DNA of 33,794 nucleotides from NCBI GenBank assembly GCA_014859785.1, contig JACUTP010000001.1, forward strand, positions 1 to 33,794. The letters run 5' to 3'. Positions within the stretch are counted from its first letter, which is position 1. Every line of letters begins with the position of its first letter. The translations under genes and the position numbers were made by a program. Shown piece after piece: positions 1 through 7,819 of the stretch. The stretch comes from Candidatus Methanoperedentaceae archaeon. Lineage in GTDB: Archaea; Halobacteriota; Methanosarcinia; Methanosarcinales; Methanoperedenaceae. A model generated the notes under the pieces. That model searched no databases, was not told the origin of the DNA, and saw only the letters and a program-made list of their open reading frames with translations.

Positions 1-310
1 AAAGATGTTTGCCTGTACATCATTCCTCACTTTTGACGAGGTATACTATAAAGTAAACAAAGTCAAAGGAACTGACATAGCTGTGACAAACCTTGAGGCT
101 TTTTTAACTATACCGAATCTTAGATTTATTAACGTTGATGACAGCGTGGTATGGAAAGCTCTTGAACTTATCAGGAAATACAAGATTCTTCCACGTGATG
201 CCATACATGCAGCGTCTGCCTATATTGCAGGAGCCGAAATAATATATTCACAGGATAGTGATTTTGATAATATAACCGGTTTAAAGAGAATATGGAAATC
301 CCAACCCTAA
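1..310 (+). CDS. PIN-domain ribonuclease toxin (VapC-like), C-terminal part
   Basis: Only the C-terminal ~100 residues are in the window; the reading frame is still open at base 2, so the true start lies upstream. The visible part carries the second half of a PIN domain: a LPRDAIHAASAY stretch typical of the third conserved acidic residue region, followed by IIYSQDSDFD, which holds the last acidic residues that coordinate Mg2+ in these RNases. VapC toxins cleave RNA and are normally paired with a small DNA-binding antitoxin encoded just upstream, which would be outside the window. The family call is good, but the substrate cannot be told. Confidence 0.75.
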   Translation, partial: KMFACTSFLTFDEVYYKVNKVKGTDIAVTNLEAFLTIPNLRFINVDDSVVWKALELIRKYKILPRDAIHAASAYIAGAEIIYSQDSDFDNITGLKRIWKSQP

Positions 311-416
311 ACCCGCATCGAAACTCCCTTAAGCTCCCGTACACCCAGCGCCGTATCAGCGAGAGGAAACGGAATATCCTGCTTGTGGTAAGGTCTGTTT
401 TTGATATGTGATGCGA

Positions 417-428
417 AATTATATATTA
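417..428 (+). promoter_or_regulatory. TATA-box promoter for the first ccdA
   Basis: AATTATATATTA preceded by GCGAA, resembling an archaeal BRE/TATA pair, about 60 bases before the ATG at 489. It is the only strong TATA-like element between the PIN gene and ccdA. Confidence 0.5.
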
Positions 429-488
429 CTTTACGCCGTATGTAAACCCCGGATTTTAACCGTACACAAAGGACTGGTATTTTAAAAC

Positions 489-1223
489 ATGGAACCATCA
501 GCACCATCGCTTTTATTGGTCTTCCTGGCAGGCATAGTAACAATACTGAAACCGTGCTGCCTTCCCTTAGTCCCGGTAGTGTTCTCAGGCTCAGCAGGGC
601 ACAAGTACCGCCCGCTTGCAATTGTTTCCGGCTTAACACTCAGTTTTACCTCGATGGGTGTGCTGGTGTCTGCCTTCGGTGCAACTTTCGGGGCTTTTGC
701 GGACAGTTTGCGCAGTATAGCCATCCTGTTCATCATAGGCATGGGCGCAGTGCTCTTTGACGAAGACATTAATATGGAATTCATAAAATTATCAGGCGCA
801 ATAACGCAGGGCATCAGGCAGCGCTTTAGCTCGGTGAGCGGGTACTCGAATTTAAATATGCCTGACGGAGGAATTGCAGGAGGTTTTTTCCTCGGCATGT
901 CCCTTGGCATACTCTGGATTCCATGCGTCGGACCGATTCTTGGTGCAGTGCTTGCATACGTCGCTTCTGTTGGTAATGTTCCCTACGGGGCATGGATGTT
1001 GTTTGTTTATTCCGTGGGTATGAGTCTCCCCATGCTGTCCATAGCCTATTATGGTAAGAAAGCCACGGGCAGGTATAAGTGGTTTGTGATACACGGACCA
1101 GTGCTGAAAAAACTTTCAGGACTTATGCTTATAGTGATTGGTGTTATGCTGCTTTTCAATATAGACAAGCTGATAATACAGGTGCTTTCCCCCTATTTCC
1201 CGACCACGGTTTATGGGATATAA
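489..1223 (+). CDS. ccdA: CcdA-type transmembrane thiol-disulfide electron carrier (copy 1)
   Basis: A 244-residue polytopic membrane protein of the CcdA/DsbD-beta family. These proteins pass electrons from cytoplasmic thioredoxin to extracytoplasmic thioredoxin-like partners, which keep apocytochrome c CXXCH cysteines reduced for heme attachment. The two membrane-embedded cysteine regions are visible: KPCCLP (C23/C24) in the first helix and WIPCVGP (C146) in the fourth. About six hydrophobic segments can be seen. It is clearly paralogous to the protein at 5907-6635, sharing GMGAVLFD, GGxFLGMSLGI and KKLSGLMLI. This copy has Lys for the usual Thr before the first Pro-Cys and a second adjacent cysteine. 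It is transcribed alone, on the strand opposite to the rest of the cytochrome cluster. Confidence 0.9.
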   Translation: MEPSAPSLLLVFLAGIVTILKPCCLPLVPVVFSGSAGHKYRPLAIVSGLTLSFTSMGVLVSAFGATFGAFADSLRSIAILFIIGMGAVLFDEDINMEFIKLSGAITQGIRQRFSSVSGYSNLNMPDGGIAGGFFLGMSLGILWIPCVGPILGAVLAYVASVGNVPYGAWMLFVYSVGMSLPMLSIAYYGKKATGRYKWFVIHGPVLKKLSGLMLIVIGVMLLFNIDKLIIQVLSPYFPTTVYGI

Positions 1224-1365
1224 GACCCGATTATGCAGCTTCCTGTCACAGCAGGCGCAGGTGATGATAGAAGAGTTATGACAAATGGTAAGCAGGATTT
1301 ATGCGGGTGTGTATTACCACCTAATCCGGATGATAGTATGACAAACAGGATGAGCAGGACAGCGT
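1224..1365. other. Gene-free stretch before repeat copy A
   Basis: Between the ccdA stop and the repeat there is no convincing gene. Short open frames here have no recognisable protein character, and one ends inside the repeat. After the repeat, 1520-1629 also contains nothing recognised. Confidence 0.5.
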
Positions 1366-1519
1366 ATCAAGAAAGCCTTCAGCAAAATTATCAACACCGA
1401 ACTGATACGAACTTAAAACTAACTCACTGAGTTCGTTTCAGTTCGTCCTAGTTCGCTGTTTTTATCGCATGCCTCATTTTTCGGGGCTATGAAAATGCGT
1501 TTATAATTTCCTATGCGTT
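1366..1519 (-). repeat. Interspersed repeat, copy A (inverted relative to copy B)
   Basis: This stretch matches, in inverted orientation, 10885-11043. The core is a near-perfect inverted repeat with 16-base arms at 1398-1413 (CGAACTGATACGAACT) and 1430-1445, with one mismatch and a 16-base loop. A further AGTTCG follows at 1450. The distal part (1483-1519) carries ATGCCTCATTTTTC and AAAATGCGTTTATAATTTCC, shared with copy B and partly with copy C. The proximal end (1366-1412) reads I-K-K-A-F-S-K-I-I-N-T-E-L-I-R-T-stop on the + strand, nearly the same as the C-terminus of the PIN protein at 10987-11388. This copy is therefore also a remnant of a toxin gene end. It has a small deletion near 1489 relative to copy B. 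Confidence 0.85.
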
Positions 1520-1629
1520 GAAAAAACATCCTGCCAATCCCCGGTCAAATCTTCACAGGCATTTCACCAACTAAGTTTTCCTGCCACTTTTATGCAGATG
1601 CCTGCACGTTTGAGGTAACCCCGTTATTA

Positions 1630-3924
1630 TTATAATCTGCCTTTTGGTTTTGATTTCACAGCCATAATCATGATTATTCCAACAGCGAATAATATGATGC
1701 CAATCCATGCAAGGTTTATGGTAGGGATAATTTTTAGGGTCATGGGAAGAGTGCCGCCGCTTATGCCCTGGAAAATGACGTACACATCACCGCCCAGTAA
1801 AGCAAGTGACGGGTCAATCATAGGGAATGTCCCGCTTCCGCCTTTGCCTTCAAGGTATTCAGCTACACCACTTCCGATTTTCTTGCCGTTCTGGTAAACT
1901 TCAAGCTGGACGCTCTGGACCCGGTATGTGCCTGATGTGGTAAACTCATCAACAGCAATCGGGCTAAGAACCGGTTTATCAAAACCAGGCAGTGTAAAGA
2001 TACTTCCGGTAACAGTCAGTCCCAGGTCGTCAGGCAGGGTTATAATCTCGCTCGGGAAAACAACCCCCATACTTCCGGAGTTATCGGTCAGTTCCACAAG
2101 AGTCCCGTGTCCTTCAATTGGGTTTAAGCCGGTAACCTTTCCGCTTATTGTTACGGTTTTCCCCTCAAGAGATGACGGGTCAGCAAGGACTTCTGCTATT
2201 GCGGTTCCCGGATAAGTTGCCTCTACAAGGCTCCTGGTAGAATAATCAACAACCTTAATACCGTAACCATCACCCACATTTAGTAATATGCCTTTTGCTT
2301 CAAGCGGCATATTTATCCTTTCGTTTGTATAGGTGAAATTAGAACTAATAATTGCGCCAATAAGTGTGAAAATCACTGCTATATGAACTATTGCTATACC
2401 TATCCCCTTCATCTTTACCCGCATGTTGCTGATATTCATGTAACCCGAAAAGTACTGGTATATTGCTGCCGTAGCATATATCAGGGACGGGAAGATGGAT
2501 ATGACCGAGATGGAGCCTATCAGTTTATATATTGGCGGTTCACTTACCCAGAACGGGCTGTTGTGGTCGAGCACATAAAAAGTATCTGTCCGCAGGAACA
2601 TGGTTATTATTGAGAGACCTGCCACAATAAACAGGGTTTTTTTCTGTGCTTCCTTTTTTGATTCCTTATAATTCAAACAGAACCCGAGCGCCAGCAGCAG
2701 CAGGATTGTGAATGGATAGCTCCATAAGTTGAAGAAATTCTTGGTGTCAGAGGCTACGTTTACTTTAATGCCCTGCGTGATCTGGATAAATGCCGGATAG
2801 GATATTCCCCAGAAGGAGATGAACGCCAGTATAACGAATATAAGCAGGGTTATATAGAAAATGTTTGTCTTGTTCCAGATTCCTTTATCCTCTTCTACTT
2901 TATCAGGCTCTTCAAGATACCGCCTCATGCCAAGGACAAGAGATACCAGGCTGATGATGAAGATTAAGCTTAGCAGCAGTGAGCCTGTGGTAGCCTCCCC
3001 GAAAGCATGGACTGAATTGAAAAGCCCGCTTCTGACAACAATGGCAGCATATATTATTAAAATGAAAGTAACTGCAGCCAGTATGGGTGCAGCTACTGAG
3101 AATGTGGTTTTATTCTTCCTGTGAAGAGCTGCTGCATGCATAAAAGCTGTGAGTGTGAGCCATGGAATAAACGAGGCAGTTTCAACAGGATCCCATGCCC
3201 AGAACCCGCCCCAGCCAAGAACGACATATGCCCAGACGCCTCCCACAGCTATTCCCATTCCCAGGATTAACCAGGTAAAACGTGCCCACTGCCTGCCCAG
3301 TTCCTCCCAGCCATCCTCTTTTGTGAGCAAATACACAATAGCGGCTGCAAACGGTATGGTCATTGTTGCATAGCCTATAAACATGAGAGGCGGATGCACT
3401 ATCATCCAGAAGTTTATGAGAAGCGCATTCAGCCCGCTGCCGTCTGCCGGGACAAAACTAAGGGGAACCTCTGCCAGTTCGTAAATTGACTGGAAAGGTG
3501 TCTGGATAAGTGTAAGCACTATAAAATAGGCACCTATTACCAGGGTTATTATCTGGGTTCTCCTTGCCAGCGCAGTGGCGTGCTTCGTTGTCTTTGCAAG
3601 CCATGCCGCTGATAGGAAAATCATCCATACCCAGAGCAAATACGTACCGGGCTGACCTGCCCATGTGCCTGATATTTTATAGATTAAAGGCAAGTCTCGG
3701 CTGGAGTACTGCCAGACATACTCGTATGTGAAATCGCCGGTCACGAAATAATATGTAAGGAGAAGGTAGGCAAATGTGAGCAGTCCTGCCACACTTATTA
3801 TTGCAGGCGTAACCAGCTTATAAAAAATATTATTGTTTTTCAGGTCTTTCAGCAGCAGTCCCGCAATAGCGGCTACGCTTATCGCAAGACTGGCATAAAG
3901 TATTGTATTTCCGAGGGTTAACAT
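1630..3924 (-). CDS. ccmF: Cytochrome c heme lyase subunit CcmF with an OB-like insert
   Basis: A 764-residue polytopic membrane protein of the heme-handling CcmF/CcsA family, which attaches heme to apocytochrome c outside the membrane. The tryptophan-rich WWD signature WGGFWAWDPVE lies near residues 238-248. Other family hallmarks are VHPP at 176-179, RSGLFNSVHAFGE near 298-310 and a membrane histidine in AIVHIAVIFTLIGA near 514. The last extracytoplasmic domain contains an OB-fold-like block (about 572-660: GKTVTISGKVTGL, then GTLVELTDNSGSMGVVF) before the final helix, making the protein longer than bacterial CcmF. It starts one base after the thioredoxin stop, so the two are co-transcribed. 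No ccmA, B, C or E is present in the window. Confidence 0.93.
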   Translation of the reverse strand: MLTLGNTILYASLAISVAAIAGLLLKDLKNNNIFYKLVTPAIISVAGLLTFAYLLLTYYFVTGDFTYEYVWQYSSRDLPLIYKISGTWAGQPGTYLLWVWMIFLSAAWLAKTTKHATALARRTQIITLVIGAYFIVLTLIQTPFQSIYELAEVPLSFVPADGSGLNALLINFWMIVHPPLMFIGYATMTIPFAAAIVYLLTKEDGWEELGRQWARFTWLILGMGIAVGGVWAYVVLGWGGFWAWDPVETASFIPWLTLTAFMHAAALHRKNKTTFSVAAPILAAVTFILIIYAAIVVRSGLFNSVHAFGEATTGSLLLSLIFIISLVSLVLGMRRYLEEPDKVEEDKGIWNKTNIFYITLLIFVILAFISFWGISYPAFIQITQGIKVNVASDTKNFFNLWSYPFTILLLLALGFCLNYKESKKEAQKKTLFIVAGLSIITMFLRTDTFYVLDHNSPFWVSEPPIYKLIGSISVISIFPSLIYATAAIYQYFSGYMNISNMRVKMKGIGIAIVHIAVIFTLIGAIISSNFTYTNERINMPLEAKGILLNVGDGYGIKVVDYSTRSLVEATYPGTAIAEVLADPSSLEGKTVTISGKVTGLNPIEGHGTLVELTDNSGSMGVVFPSEIITLPDDLGLTVTGSIFTLPGFDKPVLSPIAVDEFTTSGTYRVQSVQLEVYQNGKKIGSGVAEYLEGKGGSGTFPMIDPSLALLGGDVYVIFQGISGGTLPMTLKIIPTINLAWIGIILFAVGIIMIMAVKSKPKGRL

Positions 3925-3925
3925 A

Positions 3926-4399
3926 TTATTTACTCCTTACCTGGTCCCTGACCTTTGTGACTATGGGAAGGAAATAGTTCGCATCCACAGCACCGGGCAC
4001 CCTTTCAAGTACGTTATCATTCCCATCGAGGAAAAGCACATAAGGTGGATAGCTCACGCCATATTTACGCGCAACGTCCCGGTCGATATCCAGGTCCATT
4101 GCCACGAGAACATAATCTGTTTCCAGTATCTCTTTTACCTGCGGATTACCAAGGGTATCAGACTGGAATCTTGCACAGTACTGGCACCATATAGCCCAGA
4201 AGTACACTACAACAGGCTTGTTTTCCTGCTGGGCCTTCAGCAATGAGTCATCAAGTGAACGTGACCACGTAAGACCGCCAAGGTAACTGCTGTTTGTATC
4301 ACTTAACTTGAATTGCGAAAGGGAAATATAATACGTTTCATATGCTATGGATATTATCAATATCAGCACAAATATCGATATAAGTTTCTTGGTTTTCAT
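3926..4399 (-). CDS. Membrane-anchored thioredoxin-like protein
   Basis: 157 residues: an N-terminal hydrophobic anchor (about 5-22), then a thioredoxin fold. The redox motif W-C-Q-Y-C is at 71-75 and the loop GVSYPPYVLF supplies the usual cis-proline. The active site should face outside, reducing apocytochrome cysteines for the CcmF encoded immediately downstream (1-base gap), in the role of CcmG/CcsX. It has its own TATA-like element upstream, so thioredoxin-ccmF may be a separate transcription unit from the genes at 4518-7701. The fold is certain; the cytochrome role comes from context. Confidence 0.85.
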   Translation of the reverse strand: MKTKKLISIFVLILIISIAYETYYISLSQFKLSDTNSSYLGGLTWSRSLDDSLLKAQQENKPVVVYFWAIWCQYCARFQSDTLGNPQVKEILETDYVLVAMDLDIDRDVARKYGVSYPPYVLFLDGNDNVLERVPGAVDANYFLPIVTKVRDQVRSK

Positions 4400-4424
4400 C
4401 TGGTGTTTCCTTATAGATTTGCCC

Positions 4425-4436
4425 TAAATATAAGTA
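4425..4436 (-). promoter_or_regulatory. TATA-box promoter for thioredoxin-ccmF
   Basis: TACTTATATTTA on the - strand, about 26-37 bases before the ATG at 4399, within the 118-base gap after the upstream iron-sulfur gene. An AAGGA lies between it and the start codon. Confidence 0.45.
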
Positions 4437-4517
4437 TATTGGGTTTGTGTTTTGCAGTCTGGTTTTTTTTATTTTATTTTGTGTAAGTATATACTTTACG
4501 ATAAGTGTAAATGGGAT

Positions 4518-5900
4518 TCATATTATTGGAAGTGTCAGGATTTTAAAGCCGATGATGAGGTAAACAACTGCCGCAAAATCCACGGCAATTATGCCCTGCA
4601 GTATTTCTTTCCTGTTCCGGGAACGTCTTTTACTAATAAGGTATCCTGCCCATATGGTAAAAAGGAACCCCAGTGTCAGGAATACAAGCTGGAGCTGGTT
4701 TATGGTCTCAAAGTTTATGGCAAATCCCCATACCTTCCCGAAAAGAGCTCCGGTTTCTGCTGTTATGAAAAAAATTCCCTTCAGCAGGCGGAAAGTATTC
4801 TCGGCAAGGTAAACCGAAAGACTGAGCGGGATAAACGCATATGATAATTCTATGAATTTATTTTTTGGTTGCGTTCCATGGAAAGATGCCCTTGCTGAAA
4901 CGTACATTAAACCGATAGCTCCCAGTGTTATTAGTGCAAATATGATAATAGCCCACATATTCCGCCAGTAAAGTTGAAGGAAGGTTATAGAATCTATTGG
5001 AAGCGTTGATCTTACAAAACCTATTATGGTATTCCTGAACTCGAACCGCTCCATTCCCATAACGAACAGGAAAATGACAATCATACCGTGGATTAAATAC
5101 GCCTCTGGAAGGTATTTTTTCCTGGAATGAATTATATCAGCACCCGGAATCCTGGGACTTAACCTGATATTTTCTTTTGAACAGGATTTTACACATTCCA
5201 TGCACATGATACATGTGTTATTTCGTTCCATTGTCTGGGGAAACTCATCCACAGGGCATGGTTTTCCCGCTTCTGCTCCTACAATGCATTCTTTTATATC
5301 ATGGTCGTGGCAGGTTTTCCTTGACTTGCAGCGAAGTTCTATTGCCGAGAGCATGGAAAATATCCCGAGCACGAGCCCGATCGGGCAGATGTAGCGGCAG
5401 AAACTCCGTTTTTCATAGACAATTCCCATAACAACAGCGAGTGCTGTGAAAAACAGCAGAAGGTAGGCTGTGCTTACCGGGTTTCTCGTGAACATGAAAA
5501 GATGGCGTTCTGCCGCGAATATGAACAGGAACAGAACTACGGCTATCCAGAGGTTGCGGTACTTTTCAGGATATTTTTTATTGAAACTGAATACTGACTG
5601 CACCCAGTCACCAACCGCACCTATCGGGCAGGCAAAACACCACAGCCTCCCGAAAAGTATAACAGTAAATGCAAGAAGGGGATGCCAGAGATCCCATATC
5701 ATTGTAGTGGCAAAAGGATTGCTTCCTGGAAAGCGCAGGTCGGGTTCACTTTTCAGCCCGGAATATACTATAACCGATAGGAAGATTAAGATAATGAAGT
5801 TTAAAGAAGGCTTGAAAAACCTGTTTTTTACAAGGTTCCTGAAAAAGTAAACATCGAGCAGGTCGGGTTTTCCACTATTCTCCGGTATGTTCCTGTCCAT
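4518..5900 (-). CDS. NapH/NosR-like polytopic membrane protein with [4Fe-4S] ferredoxin domain
   Basis: 460 residues with several membrane helices and a soluble iron-sulfur region. Two C-x2-3-CP membrane motifs, LWCFACPIG (C88, C91) and FCRYICPIG (C168, C172), are the family signature of NapH, NosR and RdxA proteins. They are followed by cysteines at 191, 197, 205 and 215 (the last in CPVD) and a ferredoxin motif C-I-M-C-M-E-C-V-K-S-C at 230-240, giving ligands for about two clusters. The C-terminal ~200 residues are further membrane helices. Family members move electrons between membrane carriers and extracytoplasmic redox proteins. It starts 6 bases after ccdA copy 2, so it may feed electrons into the thiol-reducing pathway; that role is inferred only from context. 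Confidence 0.8.
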   Translation of the reverse strand: MDRNIPENSGKPDLLDVYFFRNLVKNRFFKPSLNFIILIFLSVIVYSGLKSEPDLRFPGSNPFATTMIWDLWHPLLAFTVILFGRLWCFACPIGAVGDWVQSVFSFNKKYPEKYRNLWIAVVLFLFIFAAERHLFMFTRNPVSTAYLLLFFTALAVVMGIVYEKRSFCRYICPIGLVLGIFSMLSAIELRCKSRKTCHDHDIKECIVGAEAGKPCPVDEFPQTMERNNTCIMCMECVKSCSKENIRLSPRIPGADIIHSRKKYLPEAYLIHGMIVIFLFVMGMERFEFRNTIIGFVRSTLPIDSITFLQLYWRNMWAIIIFALITLGAIGLMYVSARASFHGTQPKNKFIELSYAFIPLSLSVYLAENTFRLLKGIFFITAETGALFGKVWGFAINFETINQLQLVFLTLGFLFTIWAGYLISKRRSRNRKEILQGIIAVDFAAVVYLIIGFKILTLPII

Positions 5901-5906
5901 ATGACC

Positions 5907-6635
5907 TCAGATTAAAGGCGGGAAATATGGCAAAAGTTTTGCCTGCAGGTATTTATCCACTCCAAAGAGCAGCATAAGCCCGACAAGTATCAACATCAAT
6001 CCTGAGAGTTTCTTGAAGAAATGCCCTCTTTTCACGAACCAGCTAACATGTCCTGAGACCTTTTTTCCAGAATATGCTATTATGAGCATCGGAATGCTTA
6101 CACCCATTGAGTATACAACCAGGAGTGATGCGGGATAAAGGAGGCTTCCCGAGCCTGCCGAACTCTCAGCCACAAATGCAAGTACGGCGCCAAGTATCGG
6201 ACCAACGCAGGGAATCCATATAATGCCAAGTGACATGCCAAGGAATAGCCCGCCAAAGAGTCCACCCTGCGGTACTTTTGCTTCAAGATTTCCGAGAAAT
6301 GGAAGGTTCTGCCGCGCAAAATTCATTGTGGAACTTGTTATCTTAACATATTCATTGTTTATATCGTCATCAAACAGGACAGCACCCATTCCTATGATGA
6401 AAAAGATTGAAAACCAGCGAAGGTAATCGGTTACGTAACCAAAAGATGCCACTGCTGATATGAGTATTCCCATCAGCGTGAAAGTAATACTCATTCCGGT
6501 AACGATGGCAATCGGGCGCAGCCTGCTCCCCACAGAACCTGAGAGTATCGCAGGCAGGATGGGGAGTACGCACGGCGTAACCACTGTTGCCAGTCCTGCG
6601 ATGAAAACCATTATTGCAGATGGGGTCGTGGGCAT
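5907..6635 (-). CDS. ccdA: CcdA-type transmembrane thiol-disulfide electron carrier (copy 2)
   Basis: 242 residues with six hydrophobic segments and the canonical CcdA cysteine regions: TPCVLPILP (C22) and WIPCVGPILG (C143). It should relay electrons from cytoplasmic thiols to the extracytoplasmic thioredoxins encoded on either side. This copy keeps the standard TPCxLP motif, unlike the paralogue at 489-1223. It lies inside the - strand cytochrome-maturation run, 55 bases after the PCYCGC protein and 6 bases before the NapH-like gene. A TATA-like AATATAAA near 6661-6670 could give it its own promoter. Confidence 0.92.
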   Translation of the reverse strand: MPTTPSAIMVFIAGLATVVTPCVLPILPAILSGSVGSRLRPIAIVTGMSITFTLMGILISAVASFGYVTDYLRWFSIFFIIGMGAVLFDDDINNEYVKITSSTMNFARQNLPFLGNLEAKVPQGGLFGGLFLGMSLGIIWIPCVGPILGAVLAFVAESSAGSGSLLYPASLLVVYSMGVSIPMLIIAYSGKKVSGHVSWFVKRGHFFKKLSGLMLILVGLMLLFGVDKYLQAKLLPYFPPLI

Positions 6636-6690
6636 TTACTGATTGCATCATACAAGCGGCATTTATATTATCTTTTTCTGAATGAAACGC

Positions 6691-7230
6691 CTAATTCAAG
6701 CCAACGTATTTCTGGGTCCTTATCGCATCCCCAACACACATATCACAAAATGAACCATGGTCGTCAAAAACGCCTCCATCAGAAATAAAGCAATCTCTTA
6801 TTGATTTGTGGGGCTTTCCTTCTGATACTACGCTTCCATGACTACCACAGCCGCAGTAACAGGGTATCTGTTCAAGTACTTCAGGGTGTTCGATTGCGAA
6901 CTTGTAGGCATTCAGGGTAATTGGGTTTGTGTATGCGTAACTTGGAAGTTTCAGGTTCTCATCAACCAGCCTTGGTGCCAGTACCGGGATATACCCCTCT
7001 CTAACAGGACCGGTGCTTGTCGGCGACAGCCCTCTTCCAACGTACTGTTCATCAATTGCCCTCCTTGCTTCTGCAAGCGTCATAACTTCGCCTGATGCTC
7101 CCTGACCCGATGGAGCGCCTGAGTTAACAACATACGCAATTCCTGCAATCAATACCAGACCGATTACTACAAGAAGTGTTGTGTTACTTCCTTTCTTTTT
7201 CCGCATTTTTTGTGTTCTTATTTTTGCCAT
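6691..7230 (-). CDS. PCYCGC-motif membrane-anchored protein
   Basis: 179 residues: a basic N-terminus, one hydrophobic anchor (about 17-35) and an extracytoplasmic domain. The motif PCYCGCG lies at 123-129, followed by H131, C147 in RDCF, H158 in FDDHGS and the pair C162/C165 (FCDMC). This arrangement matches the PCYCGC family, known mostly from bacterial lipoproteins, whose function has not been settled. The cysteine/histidine set suggests metal or heme binding or thiol exchange. It is between a thioredoxin lipoprotein (18-base gap) and ccdA, which points to cytochrome maturation or metal delivery, as inference. Confidence 0.7.
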   Translation of the reverse strand: MAKIRTQKMRKKKGSNTTLLVVIGLVLIAGIAYVVNSGAPSGQGASGEVMTLAEARRAIDEQYVGRGLSPTSTGPVREGYIPVLAPRLVDENLKLPSYAYTNPITLNAYKFAIEHPEVLEQIPCYCGCGSHGSVVSEGKPHKSIRDCFISDGGVFDDHGSFCDMCVGDAIRTQKYVGLN

Positions 7231-7248
7231 TTATTATTAACCTCTTTC

Positions 7249-7701
7249 CTATACTATTTCGTCCATTCTCATGATAAATGATTCTGTATCAATGTATCCT
7301 GGTATCCTGCTGATCTCTGTGCCGTTGGGATAGAGGAAAACGGATGCTGGAGTGCCCCTTATCCTGAAATCCCTTGTTTCTTCTTTCTGAGTGTTAACAT
7401 CAATTGAAACAATAACGAAATCCTGGTTCAGCTTTGATACGGCGGTATTGTTGTTGAATGTTTCTTCTTCGAATTGCTTACACCAGCCGCAGGATTCCGA
7501 CCTGAAATAAACAAATACCGGCTTATCCTGTGCGGCTGCTGATTCCATCGCTTCCCCCAGGTATGTGCCAAATGTCAGTTTGTATAAGGTTAATGTTCCC
7601 CCACTTTTTGTCTCGTCCAGGTAACTGAGTTTTGGTTCTATATCAAGGCATCCTGAGAGCAGGATGAACAGGATAAGGGACAGTAGTACCAGTTTTTTCA
7701 A
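7249..7701 (-). CDS. Thioredoxin-like lipoprotein
   Basis: 150 residues. A short signal peptide ends in the lipobox LSGC (C18), so the mature protein is probably lipid-anchored outside the cell membrane. The thioredoxin fold has its redox motif C-G-W-C at 71-74 and the cis-proline loop in RGTPASVFLYPNG. It is the first gene of the - strand maturation run. It probably receives electrons from CcdA and reduces disulfides in apocytochromes or partner proteins. It differs in sequence from the second thioredoxin at 3926-4399, so the cluster has two distinct extracytoplasmic reductases. Confidence 0.85.
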   Translation of the reverse strand: MKKLVLLSLILFILLSGCLDIEPKLSYLDETKSGGTLTLYKLTFGTYLGEAMESAAAQDKPVFVYFRSESCGWCKQFEEETFNNNTAVSKLNQDFVIVSIDVNTQKEETRDFRIRGTPASVFLYPNGTEISRIPGYIDTESFIMRMDEIV

Positions 7702-7730
7702 TTTGGATCAGCTTTACATTATGTGTAAAA

Positions 7731-7740
7731 TGATATAAGG
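7731..7740 (-). promoter_or_regulatory. TATA-box promoter of the cytochrome-maturation operon
   Basis: CCTTATATCA on the - strand, 30-39 bases before the ATG at 7701, a spacing that implies a very short leader. It is the natural promoter for the genes running from 7701 leftwards. Confidence 0.5.
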
Positions 7741-7819
7741 GTTGTGGTGAAGCGGGTTAGTTTAAAGTCACTTTTATGTTTAAATTGTCTGCATTTTAGA
7801 TTTATGAACTTGAATAAGT

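Noticed and set aside
1233..1430. 65-residue frame running into repeat copy A
   Set aside because: No protein-like character before the repeat, and its end is in a different frame from the toxin-like remnant of copy A.
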